Shown one piece after another: positions 55,809 through 62,568 of a stretch of DNA of 64,000 bases; positions within the stretch are counted from its first letter, which is position 1, and the number at the start of each line of letters is the position of its first letter. This DNA is from Duganella sp. OV510 (GTDB taxonomy: Bacteria > Pseudomonadota > Gammaproteobacteria > Burkholderiales > Burkholderiaceae_D). A program made the position numbers and the translations under genes. The notes below the pieces were generated by a model, which searched no databases, was not told the origin of the DNA, and worked only from the letters and a program-made list of their open reading frames with translations. The stretch spans positions 434,001 to 498,000 of the forward strand of contig NZ_FNEQ01000002.1 in NCBI RefSeq assembly GCF_900100205.1. The letters are read 5' to 3'.

Positions 55809-57494
55809 TTGATTCCACACAGCCCCCCTGCCGCCGCGCTGCAGACCGGCGGCGACGCCGTCGGCGCCTCGATGGTGTTCATCATGCGCCTGGTGCTGGC
55901 GCTGACCGCCATCCTGACCCTGCTGGTCGCGCCGGGCGACCTGGGCAACCGGCATGGCGCGCGCAGCCTGCTCAACGCGCTGATCTTCGGCGGCTACCTG
56001 CTGCACGCACTGGCGTTGCTGCTGGCGGCGCGACGCTACCGCAATCCCTTCTGGCACGGCAAGCTGGTGTACTGGATCGACCTCGGCTGGTTTGCGCTGA
56101 TGGTGTATTGCACCGGCGGCGGCAACAGCTTCTTCTTCCCCTTCTTCTTCTTTGTGATCCTGACCTCGTCATTCCAGTGGGGCTTTGACGAGGGCGCGCG
56201 CATCACGCTGGGCGCCACCTTTGCGCTGACGCTGGCGACCTGGCTCACCGACAGCCATATCAATCACGGCCACCTGCTGCTGCGCACCGCCTTCGTGCTG
56301 GCGCTGGGCTATATGATCGCCTACTGGGGCGGCCTGGGTGTGGCGCAGCGCCGCCGCCTGAGCCTGCTGCGCGATGTCAGCCGTCTGTCCAATCCGCGCT
56401 TCGGCGTTGACCAGAGCATCGCCACCATGCTCAAGCAGACGCGCGACTTTTACCACGCCAGCAACTGCGTGCTGCTGATGCGCGACAGCGGCGAAGAACT
56501 GTGGCAGCTGCACTCGTCCGGCGCGCCGGATGGCCGCTCCTCGCTGTCGCGCCTGCCGGAGGGCGCAGCCGCGCCGCTACTGGTATTCGAGCCGCAGGCA
56601 CTGGTGCAATTTGCGGCCGCGCTGCATCCGCGCCTGCCGCGCACGCTGGAGGCGCGCACCCGCGCGCCCGGCGAATCGCGCTGGCACTCGCTGCCGCCGG
56701 AGCAGCTGGAACAGCTGACCGACTTGCTCGATGCCAGTTCCTTTGTCAGCGCGCCGCTGCCGCTGCGCAAGGGCGAGGGACGCATCTACGTGGTGTCGGA
56801 CCGGCACCGCTTCAGCCGCAACGATGCGGTATTTTTGCAACAGCTGGCGGCGCAGGTGTTCCCGGTAATTGAAAACATCGTGCTGCTCGATCGGCTGGCC
56901 TCGGACGCCGCCTTCCGCGAGCGGCAGAAGATCGCCCGCGACCTGCACGACACCACCATCCAGCCGTATATCGGCTTGCGGCATGGTATCAGCGCGGTGC
57001 GGCAAACCTTGCAATCGGACCACCCGCTGTCGGCCGAACTTGATAAACTGCTCGACATGACCACCCAGGTCATCGGCGACATGCGGCAGTTCGCGCGCAA
57101 TGTGCGGCAAGGGGCGGCGCAGACCGATGCCGAGTTGCTGGTGGCATTGCGCCGGCAGGCGCAGCAAGTGCAACAGTTCTACGATATCCAGATTACGATA
57201 CAGGCGCAGGATGGCTTGTCGATCAGCGACCGGCTGGCTGCGGAAGTGTTCCAGATCGTGAATGAAGGCATGCACAATATACGCAAGCACACCCGCGCCC
57301 GTACCGGCTCGATCAGCCTGAGCAACGCTGACGGCCAGCTGCGGATACGCATCGAAAACGAAACGCCGGAAGGTCCAACGGCGCCATTCCTGCCGGGATC
57401 GCTGGCTGAACGCAGCACAGCGCTAGGCGGCACGATAGCGGTCGATTGCGACACGCCAGGCGTCACGGCAGTCAGCATCGCCATCCCGGTATAA
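55809..57494 (+). CDS. NarX/DegS-like sensor histidine kinase
   Basis: 561 residues. Several membrane helices (about 25-175), a GAF-like region (about 190-340), HisKA_3 dimerisation with the acceptor His in 'KIARDLHDTTIQPYIGLRHG' (about 379) and a HATPase. It is followed by its NarL-type regulator. The start is a TTG at 55809 with AGGAG seven bases ahead; an in-frame ATG at 55872 is the alternative. Sits between the tadE/G set and the flp array, suggesting control of pilus genes. Confidence 0.88.
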   Translation: MIPHSPPAAALQTGGDAVGASMVFIMRLVLALTAILTLLVAPGDLGNRHGARSLLNALIFGGYLLHALALLLAARRYRNPFWHGKLVYWIDLGWFALMVYCTGGGNSFFFPFFFFVILTSSFQWGFDEGARITLGATFALTLATWLTDSHINHGHLLLRTAFVLALGYMIAYWGGLGVAQRRRLSLLRDVSRLSNPRFGVDQSIATMLKQTRDFYHASNCVLLMRDSGEELWQLHSSGAPDGRSSLSRLPEGAAAPLLVFEPQALVQFAAALHPRLPRTLEARTRAPGESRWHSLPPEQLEQLTDLLDASSFVSAPLPLRKGEGRIYVVSDRHRFSRNDAVFLQQLAAQVFPVIENIVLLDRLASDAAFRERQKIARDLHDTTIQPYIGLRHGISAVRQTLQSDHPLSAELDKLLDMTTQVIGDMRQFARNVRQGAAQTDAELLVALRRQAQQVQQFYDIQITIQAQDGLSISDRLAAEVFQIVNEGMHNIRKHTRARTGSISLSNADGQLRIRIENETPEGPTAPFLPGSLAERSTALGGTIAVDCDTPGVTAVSIAIPV

Positions 57495-57511
57495 CTGACC
57501 GAGGCAAGACC

Positions 57512-58177
57512 ATGAGCACACCTGTCCGCATCATGCTGGTAGACGACCACAAGACCATGTTGTGGGGACTGGAAAAACTGATTGAAGGCGGCGGCAGCGA
57601 CCTGCAACTGGTCGGCACCGCCAGCAACAACGACACCGCCTTGCAGCAGGCCAGCGCGCTGAAGCCGGACGTCATCGTGCTGGATCTTGACCTGGAGGGG
57701 CGCAGCTCGATCGAGATCCTGCCGCAGCTGTTGCAGGAAAATCCCGGCGTCAAGGTGATGATCCTGAGCGGCAATCGCGACCAGGGCTTGCTGACGCAGG
57801 CGGTCAAGCTGGGCGCGCGCGGTGTGGTCAGCAAGGAGGCGCCGGCCGACGTGGTGCTGAACAGCCTGCGCGCCGTGCAGCGCGGCGAAACGGTGCTCGA
57901 TCCGGCGTTGATGAACGCGCTGCTGGGGCAGTTGTCGGCGCCGGTCAAGATCAATCCCGAAGCTGCACGCATCGCCTCGCTGACGCCGAAGGAGCGCAAG
58001 ATCGTCGCCGTGATCGTCGAAGGCAATGGCGCACCAAACAAGGAGCTGGCGTCGCGCCTGTTCATCGCCGAGCCGACGCTGCGCAACAACCTCACCACCA
58101 TCTACCAGAAGCTGGGCGTAGCCAACCGGCTGGAACTGTATGTGTATGCGACCAAACACGGCCTGCAGGCAGTGTGA
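57512..58177 (+). CDS. NarL/FixJ family response regulator
   Basis: 221 residues: receiver 'LVDDHKTMLWGLEKLI', Asp in 'VIVLDLDLEGRSSIEIL', Lys in 'GARGVVSKEAPADV', and a LuxR-type HTH ('LTPKERKIVAVIVEGNGAPNKELASRLFIAEPTLRNNLTTIYQKLGV'). ATG at 57512. Its stop is 12 bases before the flp2 operator; the HTH is a good candidate to bind the dyads in front of the five flp genes, though this is inferred from position only. Confidence 0.9.
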   Translation: MSTPVRIMLVDDHKTMLWGLEKLIEGGGSDLQLVGTASNNDTALQQASALKPDVIVLDLDLEGRSSIEILPQLLQENPGVKVMILSGNRDQGLLTQAVKLGARGVVSKEAPADVVLNSLRAVQRGETVLDPALMNALLGQLSAPVKINPEAARIASLTPKERKIVAVIVEGNGAPNKELASRLFIAEPTLRNNLTTIYQKLGVANRLELYVYATKHGLQAV

Positions 58178-58188
58178 GAATTGGTGAC

Positions 58189-58248
58189 AAATGTAATGTG
58201 AGATAGTGACGTTTGTACACTGTACTCTGCGTGGCGGCTGCCTAGAAT
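58189..58248 (+). promoter_or_regulatory. flp2 operator dyad and -10 box
   Basis: AAATGTAA (58189-58196), ten bases, TGACGTTT (58207-58214), 28 bp, TAGAAT (58243-58248). One base of the left arm differs from the other copies. There is no -35. Only 34 bases separate the -10 from the ATG, and no leader hairpin is present. Confidence 0.75.
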
Positions 58249-58281
58249 GGTTTCTATACACCACACAGAAGGAGACGCATC

Positions 58282-58449
58282 ATGAACGCCATCCACCACT
58301 TCCTGCGCGACGAAGACGGCATCACCGCGATCGAATACGCCCTGATGGCCGCCGCCATCGCCGCCGCAATCACTGCCGGCCTGACCATCCTCGGCCCGAA
58401 GATCACCGCCTCGCTGACCTATATCTCCGGCCTGATCAAATCGTCCTGA
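58282..58449 (+). CDS. flp: Flp/Fap type pilin
   Basis: 55 residues, MNAIHHFLRDEDG|ITAIEYALMAAAIAAAITAGLTILG...ISGLIKSS. The processing site and tail equal those of the other copies; the leader peptide (AIHHFLRDEDG) and one residue (Thr in GLTILG) differ. AGAAGGAGACGC precedes the ATG. Substrate of the prepilin peptidase at 60593; first pilin gene of the array. Confidence 0.93.
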   Translation: MNAIHHFLRDEDGITAIEYALMAAAIAAAITAGLTILGPKITASLTYISGLIKSS

Positions 58450-58471
58450 TCGTTGTCACCCTTCACCTGAC

Positions 58472-58498
58472 AATCCGGCCTTGCGCCGGATTTTTTTT
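58472..58498 (+). terminator. Intrinsic terminator of flp2
   Basis: AATCCGGC / GCCGGATT stem around a five-base loop, then eight Ts (58491-58498). Same stem as for flp1 and flp3. Confidence 0.88.
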
Positions 58499-58540
58499 GC
58501 CTGTTACGATATGCATCCTTATTGTTCTGCAAGGATTGCA

Positions 58541-59143
58541 ATGGAAGAAAGCTTGCGTCAGATCGCCCGTTCATCGCCATGGTTCATGCTGGCCTTGCGT
58601 GCGGCGCGTGCGCTGGAACTGCCATCCTGGTGCCTGGGTGCCGGTGCGGTGCGCAACCTCGTGTGGGACGCGCTGCACGGCTATGCGACGCCATCACAGC
58701 TACCCGATCTCGATATCGCCTACTTCGACGCGTCCGACTTATCGCCTGAGCGCGATGCGCGCTTGCAGCGGCGGTTGTCCGAAGCGATGCCGCAAATACC
58801 GTGGGAAGTGACCAATCAGGCAGCCGTGCATCACTGGTTTGCCGGCTATTTCGGCCATGCAGTGGCGCCGTTGACGTCGCTGGAAGAAGCCGTGGCTTCG
58901 TGGCCGGAGTACGCCACCTCGGTGGGCCTGTGCCTGCACGCAGACGACAGGCTGGAAGTGATCGCACCACACGGCCTGGATGATTTATTCAACTGCGTGG
59001 TGCGGCGCAACCCGGTGCGCGTGAGCGTGGAGACGTATCAGCAGCGCGTCGCACAAAAGAACTACACCGCGCGCTGGCCGCAGGTCACGGTGATAAATGT
59101 CACGACAGATCGTGACGTTCCTCCGGTGCGTTGCACAGATTAG
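58541..59143 (+). CDS. Nucleotidyltransferase-like protein (PF06042 pattern) wedged between flp genes
   Basis: 200 residues. 'LPSWCLGAGAVRNLVWDALHGY', 'LPDLDIAYFDASDLSPERDARLQRRL', 'WEVTNQAAVHHWF', 'LEVIAPHGLDDLFNCVVRRNPV' and 'ARWPQV' match the NTP_transf_6 family in order. Function of that family is uncertain. ATG at 58541 follows AAGGA. The last ~17 residues (VINVTTDRDVPPVRCTD) are encoded by the flp3 operator and promoter, so the C-terminus has been formed by cassette DNA and the operator is transcribed when this gene is. Confidence 0.82.
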   Translation: MEESLRQIARSSPWFMLALRAARALELPSWCLGAGAVRNLVWDALHGYATPSQLPDLDIAYFDASDLSPERDARLQRRLSEAMPQIPWEVTNQAAVHHWFAGYFGHAVAPLTSLEEAVASWPEYATSVGLCLHADDRLEVIAPHGLDDLFNCVVRRNPVRVSVETYQQRVAQKNYTARWPQVTVINVTTDRDVPPVRCTD

Positions 59144-59154
59144 CTGCGTAGAAT
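59095..59154 (+). promoter_or_regulatory. flp3 operator dyad and -10 box
   Basis: AAATGTCA (59095-59102), ten bases, TGACGTTC (59113-59120), 28 bp, TAGAAT (59149-59154). The dyad lies inside the 3' end of the PF06042 gene; its stop codon (59141-59143) is between dyad and -10. No -35. Confidence 0.75.
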
Positions 59155-59176
59155 GACTTTCATTGGAACACAATAC

Positions 59177-59199
59177 CTAAAACCTGAACCCCGTTTTAG
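59177..59199 (+). promoter_or_regulatory. Leader hairpin of flp3 mRNA
   Basis: CTAAAAC (59177-59183) pairs with GTTTTAG (59193-59199), loop CTGAACCCC, as in the flp1 and flp4 leaders. 45 bases before the ATG. Confidence 0.55.
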
Positions 59200-59244
59200 T
59201 TGATGCAGTAACCCCTTACTCAACTAACTTTTACGAGACTCATC

Positions 59245-59412
59245 ATGAACGCAATCACCAACTTCATCCGCAACGAAGACGGCATCACCGCCATCGAATA
59301 CGCCCTGATGGCCGCCGCCATCGCCGCCGCGATCACCGCCGGCCTGGCCATCCTTGGCCCTAAGATCACCGCTTCGCTGACCTACATCTCGGGCCTGATC
59401 AAGTCGTCGTAA
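59245..59412 (+). CDS. flp: Flp/Fap type pilin
   Basis: 55 residues. Same protein as the copy at 59977 (identical amino acids, a few synonymous differences) and close to flp1. Leader NAITNFIRNEDG, cut before ITAIEYALMAAA. Major candidate subunits of the Flp pilus are this copy, 59977 and flp1. Confidence 0.93.
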   Translation: MNAITNFIRNEDGITAIEYALMAAAIAAAITAGLAILGPKITASLTYISGLIKSS

Positions 59413-59760
59413 TCAGCGCCCCGCTTCACGAAAATCCGGCCTTCGCGCCGGATTTTTTTTATCTCGTACTACAACGTATGCATAACTACCCAGTGTTGCC
59501 ACCGCCGTCGACAGCAACACCACGATGGCGTAACCATACCCAAGCTCGCGTGCGAATAGCAAGCCGATAGTAAAAGTGAAGAGCAAGGGGAACAACAGGG
59601 CCACCACCAGCGCGATACCCACAGCCTTCAGCACCTTCCAGTAATTCGGCCGCCTTCCCGACCATACAGAGCGCACGAACATAACAACGCTGGTACACAG
59701 TGCCAGCATGACCAGCGGCGCCACGACAGCCAGCGCGAACACTCCCAATAGATCCCTCAT
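59413..59760 (-). CDS. Small membrane protein wedged between flp3 and flp4
   Basis: 115 residues with three hydrophobic helices ('LGVFALAVVAPLVMLALCTSVVMFV', 'AVGIALVVALLFPLLFTFTIGLLF', 'AIVVLLSTAVATLGSYAYVV'). ATG at 59760. The last ~14 residues (KNPARRPDFREAGR) read through the flp3 terminator hairpin in antisense, so the natural end of this gene was probably lost when the cassette arrived. Unknown function; annotation as a real gene is moderate. Confidence 0.55.
   Translation of the reverse strand: MRDLLGVFALAVVAPLVMLALCTSVVMFVRSVWSGRRPNYWKVLKAVGIALVVALLFPLLFTFTIGLLFARELGYGYAIVVLLSTAVATLGSYAYVVVRDKKNPARRPDFREAGR
59431..59461 (+). terminator. Intrinsic terminator of flp3
   Basis: AAAATCCGGC (59431-59440) with GCCGGATTTT (59447-59456), loop of six, T-run to 59460. 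Same hairpin family as flp1 and flp2. It is also the 3' end of the convergent membrane gene. Confidence 0.88.
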
Positions 59761-59811
59761 CGCCTCATCCCTAGCAAGCATTCCGACAGAATTTAGCACA
59801 CGACAGGTGAC

Positions 59812-59871
59812 AAATGTCATCGCATATCGTGACGTTTCTCCGGTGCGCGGCATCAACGAGCTGCGTAGAAT
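59812..59871 (+). promoter_or_regulatory. flp4 operator dyad and -10 box
   Basis: AAATGTCA (59812-59819), ten bases, TGACGTTT (59830-59837), 28 bp, TAGAAT (59866-59871). The left part reads GGTGACAAATGTCA, with TGACA-AA-TGTCA palindromic. No -35. Confidence 0.75.
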
Positions 59872-59908
59872 GACCTTCATTGGCAGCACACAAGCAGTAA
59901 CGCAGTAC

Positions 59909-59931
59909 CTAAAACCTGAACCCCGTTTTAG
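59909..59931 (+). promoter_or_regulatory. Leader hairpin of flp4 mRNA
   Basis: CTAAAAC (59909-59915) with GTTTTAG (59925-59931), loop CTGAACCCC; identical to the flp1 and flp3 leaders. 46 bases before the ATG. Confidence 0.55.
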
Positions 59932-59976
59932 TTGATGCAGTAACCCTTTACTCAACTAACTTTTACGAGGCTCATC

Positions 59977-60144
59977 ATGAACGCAATCACCAACTTCATC
60001 CGCAACGAAGACGGCATCACCGCCATCGAATACGCCCTGATGGCAGCAGCCATCGCCGCCGCGATCACCGCCGGCCTGGCCATCCTGGGCCCTAAGATCA
60101 CCGCTTCGCTGACCTATATCTCCGGCCTGATCAAGTCCTCCTGA
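59977..60144 (+). CDS. flp: Flp/Fap type pilin
   Basis: 55 residues, amino-acid identical to the copy at 59245. Differences at the DNA level are silent (for example GCA GCA for GCC GCC, TCC TCC TGA for TCG TCG TAA), showing an older duplication or conversion with selection on the protein. Confidence 0.93.
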   Translation: MNAITNFIRNEDGITAIEYALMAAAIAAAITAGLAILGPKITASLTYISGLIKSS

Positions 60145-60181
60145 TTCCAGTCTCCTCGTTGTAAGCTCCTAGTAGTTATTT

Positions 60182-60210
60182 ATCCGGAACCCAGGTTCCG
60201 GATTTTTTTT
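60182..60210 (+). terminator. Intrinsic terminator of flp4
   Basis: ATCCGGAAC (60182-60190) with GTTCCGGAT (60195-60203), loop of four, T-run to 60210. A different hairpin from flp1-3. Confidence 0.88.
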
Positions 60211-60230
60211 GCCTGAAACTAAACAATTAC

Positions 60231-60290
60231 AAATGTCACTACACATCATGACGTTTATCCGATGTGAAAACGATGCCAGCCCAATAGACT
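60231..60290 (+). promoter_or_regulatory. flp5 operator dyad and -10 box
   Basis: AAATGTCA (60231-60238), ten bases, TGACGTTT (60249-60256), 28 bp, TAGACT (60285-60290). The spacing is the same as at the other four genes although this pilin is divergent. No leader hairpin. Confidence 0.75.
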
Positions 60291-60324
60291 GATAGCTGTA
60301 TCCCTTTCCAGCACAGGAGTAGCA

Positions 60325-60471
60325 ATGCGCAGTTCTTTCATCAAACGCAGTCTTGCCCGTTTCGTCAGCGATAACGACGGCGCCACGCTGCTGGAATATG
60401 CGCTGATCGCTGCCCTGGCTTCCGTCATCGCCATCATCGCCATCCTGGCAATCCTCGGCTCGCGTACCTGA
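60325..60471 (+). CDS. flp: Divergent Flp-like pilin
   Basis: 48 residues: MRSSFIKRSLARFVSDNDG|ATLLEYALIAALASVIAIIAILAILG then SRT. It keeps the Gly, the +5 Glu (LLEYAL) and the Tyr, but has a longer basic leader and lacks the KITASLTYISGLIKSS tail of the others. It is either a minor pilin or a second pilus subunit. GGAGTAGCA precedes the ATG. Confidence 0.9.
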   Translation: MRSSFIKRSLARFVSDNDGATLLEYALIAALASVIAIIAILAILGSRT

Positions 60472-60509
60472 TCCAGTCGCCCTACGCTGTCACACCTGAT
60501 TTGCAAGTT

Positions 60510-60553
60510 AAAAAAATTTCCGGAATGGTGTACGCCGTTCCGGAAATTTTCTA
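60510..60553 (+). terminator. Intrinsic terminator of flp5
   Basis: A 12-bp perfect stem AAATTTCCGGAA (60514-60525) and TTCCGGAAATTT (60538-60549), extendable inside by TGG/CCG, followed by TTCT. It separates the flp array from cpaA. Confidence 0.85.
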
Positions 60554-60592
60554 TAAACTAAATTGTCTGCTCCCTTTTGATAAAGGCGATTC

Positions 60593-61168
60593 ATGACCTT
60601 TTTGCCGCTCATTATCTTGTGCTGCTTTTTAGCACTGGCCGTATGGAACGATTTGCGCACACGCCGCATACCCAACGCGCTGGTGTTCGGCGGCGCCGTG
60701 CTGGGTCTGCTGTTCAATGCAGCGCTGCCTGAAGGTGATGGCCTGTTCATCCAGGTGTTCGGCGGCATCGGCATCGTGAAGGCCTTGGCCGGCCTGGCCG
60801 TTGGCTTGCTCCTGCTGTTGCCGATGTATGCGATGCGCGCACTGGGCGCCGGCGACGTCAAGCTGATGGCGATGATCGGCGCCTTCACCGGCCCCGGCGC
60901 CGTGGCTGGCATCACGCTACTGACGCTGCTGGCCGGCGGTGTGCTGGCACTGGTGGTGGCCGGCTTCAACGGCCGCCTCAAGCCGATGCTGTTCAACACC
61001 TGGCATTTGATCAAATACAGCATGCTGCGCTCGCTCGCCGGCGAGGTGCCGAAGATGGATGCGCCGGCCACGCCCAGCGGCCGCCTGCCCTACGCGGTGG
61101 CGATCGCCGCCGGCGCCGCGCCGTACCTGATCTACGGCGCCGCCACCGGCCGCAGCCTGTTCTTCTAA
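60593..61168 (+). CDS. cpaA: Prepilin peptidase CpaA/TadV
   Basis: 191 residues, A24 aspartyl protease: 'LALAVWNDLRTRRIPNAL' has the first catalytic Asp, and 'LGAGDVKLMAMIGAF' the GxGD motif with the second. Six or so membrane helices. It cleaves Flp prepilins and probably the TadE pseudopilins. First of the downstream Tad genes; 8 bases before the AAA+ gene. Confidence 0.95.
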   Translation: MTFLPLIILCCFLALAVWNDLRTRRIPNALVFGGAVLGLLFNAALPEGDGLFIQVFGGIGIVKALAGLAVGLLLLLPMYAMRALGAGDVKLMAMIGAFTGPGAVAGITLLTLLAGGVLALVVAGFNGRLKPMLFNTWHLIKYSMLRSLAGEVPKMDAPATPSGRLPYAVAIAAGAAPYLIYGAATGRSLFF

Positions 61169-61176
61169 AGGGAAGC

Positions 61177-62568
61177 ATGCACACCCAGCAGACGACAGAA
61201 TCCCCCGCCGATGCGCGCGCGCCGCGCACCACGGACGAAACGGGTTTGCCGTTTCTGTTCCTGGTCGAGCTGTTGTCCAAGGTGTTATTCCAGCGCGGCC
61301 AGGTGCGCCTGCCTGAACTGGCTTCCCATCTGAAACTGAGTATCAGCGTCATCACGCCGCTGGTGACGCATTTACGCAACGAAAAATTGTGCGAGGTAAC
61401 ACGCAGCGGCGGCAGCGGCACCGATGCCGATCTCACCTACCACCTGACCGAAGCTGGCATGCTGCGCGCCACCGCCTGCCTCAATCGCAACTCCTACGCC
61501 GGCCCGGCGCCAGTAACGCTGGCGGCCTACGTGGCGCAGATGGAAGCGCAAAGCGTGCGCGATCTGCACGTCACGCGCGATCACGTCAAGACCGCCTTCC
61601 AGGATGTCGTCGCCAGCGATCACGTGCTGGACCAGCTGGGCGCGGCGATGAACTCGGGCCGCGCGATCTTCATCTACGGCCACGCCGGCAGCGGCAAAAC
61701 CTTTCTGGCCGAGCGCTTGTGCAACCTGCTGCACGGCGCCATCGCTGTACCGTACGCCATCATGATTGACGGCGAAGTCGTGCCGTTCTACGACCCGGTG
61801 CAGCATCGGCCGATCGCCGGTGCGGCACCGCAGGAAGATGGCATTGACCTGCTGCGCACGCTTGACGCGCGCTGGGTGCGCGGCCTGCAACGGCCCACCG
61901 CGCTGACCGGCGGCGAGCTGACGCTGGAGATGCTCGACCTGCGCTTCGATCCCAATACGCGGCTGTATCAGGCGCCTCCTCATCTGAAAGCCAACAACGG
62001 CATTTTCATCATCGACGACCTTGGCCGCCAGCGCTGCTCGCCGCTGGAATTGATGAACCGCTGGATCGTGCCGATGGACCGTGGCGTTGATTATCTTTCC
62101 TTGCACACGGGCCTGGTTTTTCAGGTGCCTTTTGATGTGGTCGTGGTATTCTCGTCTAACTTCCTGCCGGAACGCTTATCCGATGGCGCCTTCCTGCGCC
62201 GGCTGGGATACAAGATAGAAGTACCGCCGCAAACGCCCGCCGAATATCAGCAACTGTTCCGCCAGGCCTGCGCGCAGTACGGCATTGCATTTGACGCCGC
62301 CGCCTTCGACTACCTGCTGAGCGGCCTGCATGCCAAGGACGAGACACCGCTGCTGGCCTGCTACCCGCGCGACCTGATCCGCCAGGTGCGCGATCTGGCC
62401 CGCTACGAAAGCACGCCGCCCACATTGAACCAGCGCTCGCTGGACTGGGCCTGGCAAAACTACTTTGCCGGCGCCGGCGCCCGGCGCGTCGCCGCCGACC
62501 AGCAGAAGAAGGAACGCGAACGCCGCGAACAGCAATCGAACCCGCTCAGTCAAGGAAGGCAAGGATGA
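61177..62568 (+). CDS. HTH-AAA+ ATPase within the Tad locus
   Basis: 463 residues. The N-terminus (about 30-95) looks like a winged helix ('ASHLKLSISVITPLVTHLRNEKLCEVTR'), followed by an AAA+ domain: Walker A GHAGSGKTFLAER (about 165), Walker B IFIIDDLGRQ (about 275), sensor-1 VVVFSSNFLP and an Arg finger region DGAFLRRLG. Unlike CpaE/TadZ it has no receiver-like or deviant Walker A features, and it is not the CpaF secretion ATPase. Role in pilus biogenesis unknown: a chaperone or regulator are both possible. It overlaps cpaB by four bases. Confidence 0.85.
   Translation: MHTQQTTESPADARAPRTTDETGLPFLFLVELLSKVLFQRGQVRLPELASHLKLSISVITPLVTHLRNEKLCEVTRSGGSGTDADLTYHLTEAGMLRATACLNRNSYAGPAPVTLAAYVAQMEAQSVRDLHVTRDHVKTAFQDVVASDHVLDQLGAAMNSGRAIFIYGHAGSGKTFLAERLCNLLHGAIAVPYAIMIDGEVVPFYDPVQHRPIAGAAPQEDGIDLLRTLDARWVRGLQRPTALTGGELTLEMLDLRFDPNTRLYQAPPHLKANNGIFIIDDLGRQRCSPLELMNRWIVPMDRGVDYLSLHTGLVFQVPFDVVVVFSSNFLPERLSDGAFLRRLGYKIEVPPQTPAEYQQLFRQACAQYGIAFDAAAFDYLLSGLHAKDETPLLACYPRDLIRQVRDLARYESTPPTLNQRSLDWAWQNYFAGAGARRVAADQQKKERERREQQSNPLSQGRQG

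Larger units (their letters stand above)
59095..59461 (+). repeat. Duplicated flp cassette, copy 2
   Basis: Near-identical unit to 22525-22899; it lies between two convergent genes whose 3' ends it provides. See the flp3 entries for its parts. Confidence 0.7.

Noticed and set aside
60510..60553. The perfect 12-bp dyad before cpaA as an operator
   Set aside because: Its position right after flp5, stem stability and following T-rich stretch fit a terminator better.
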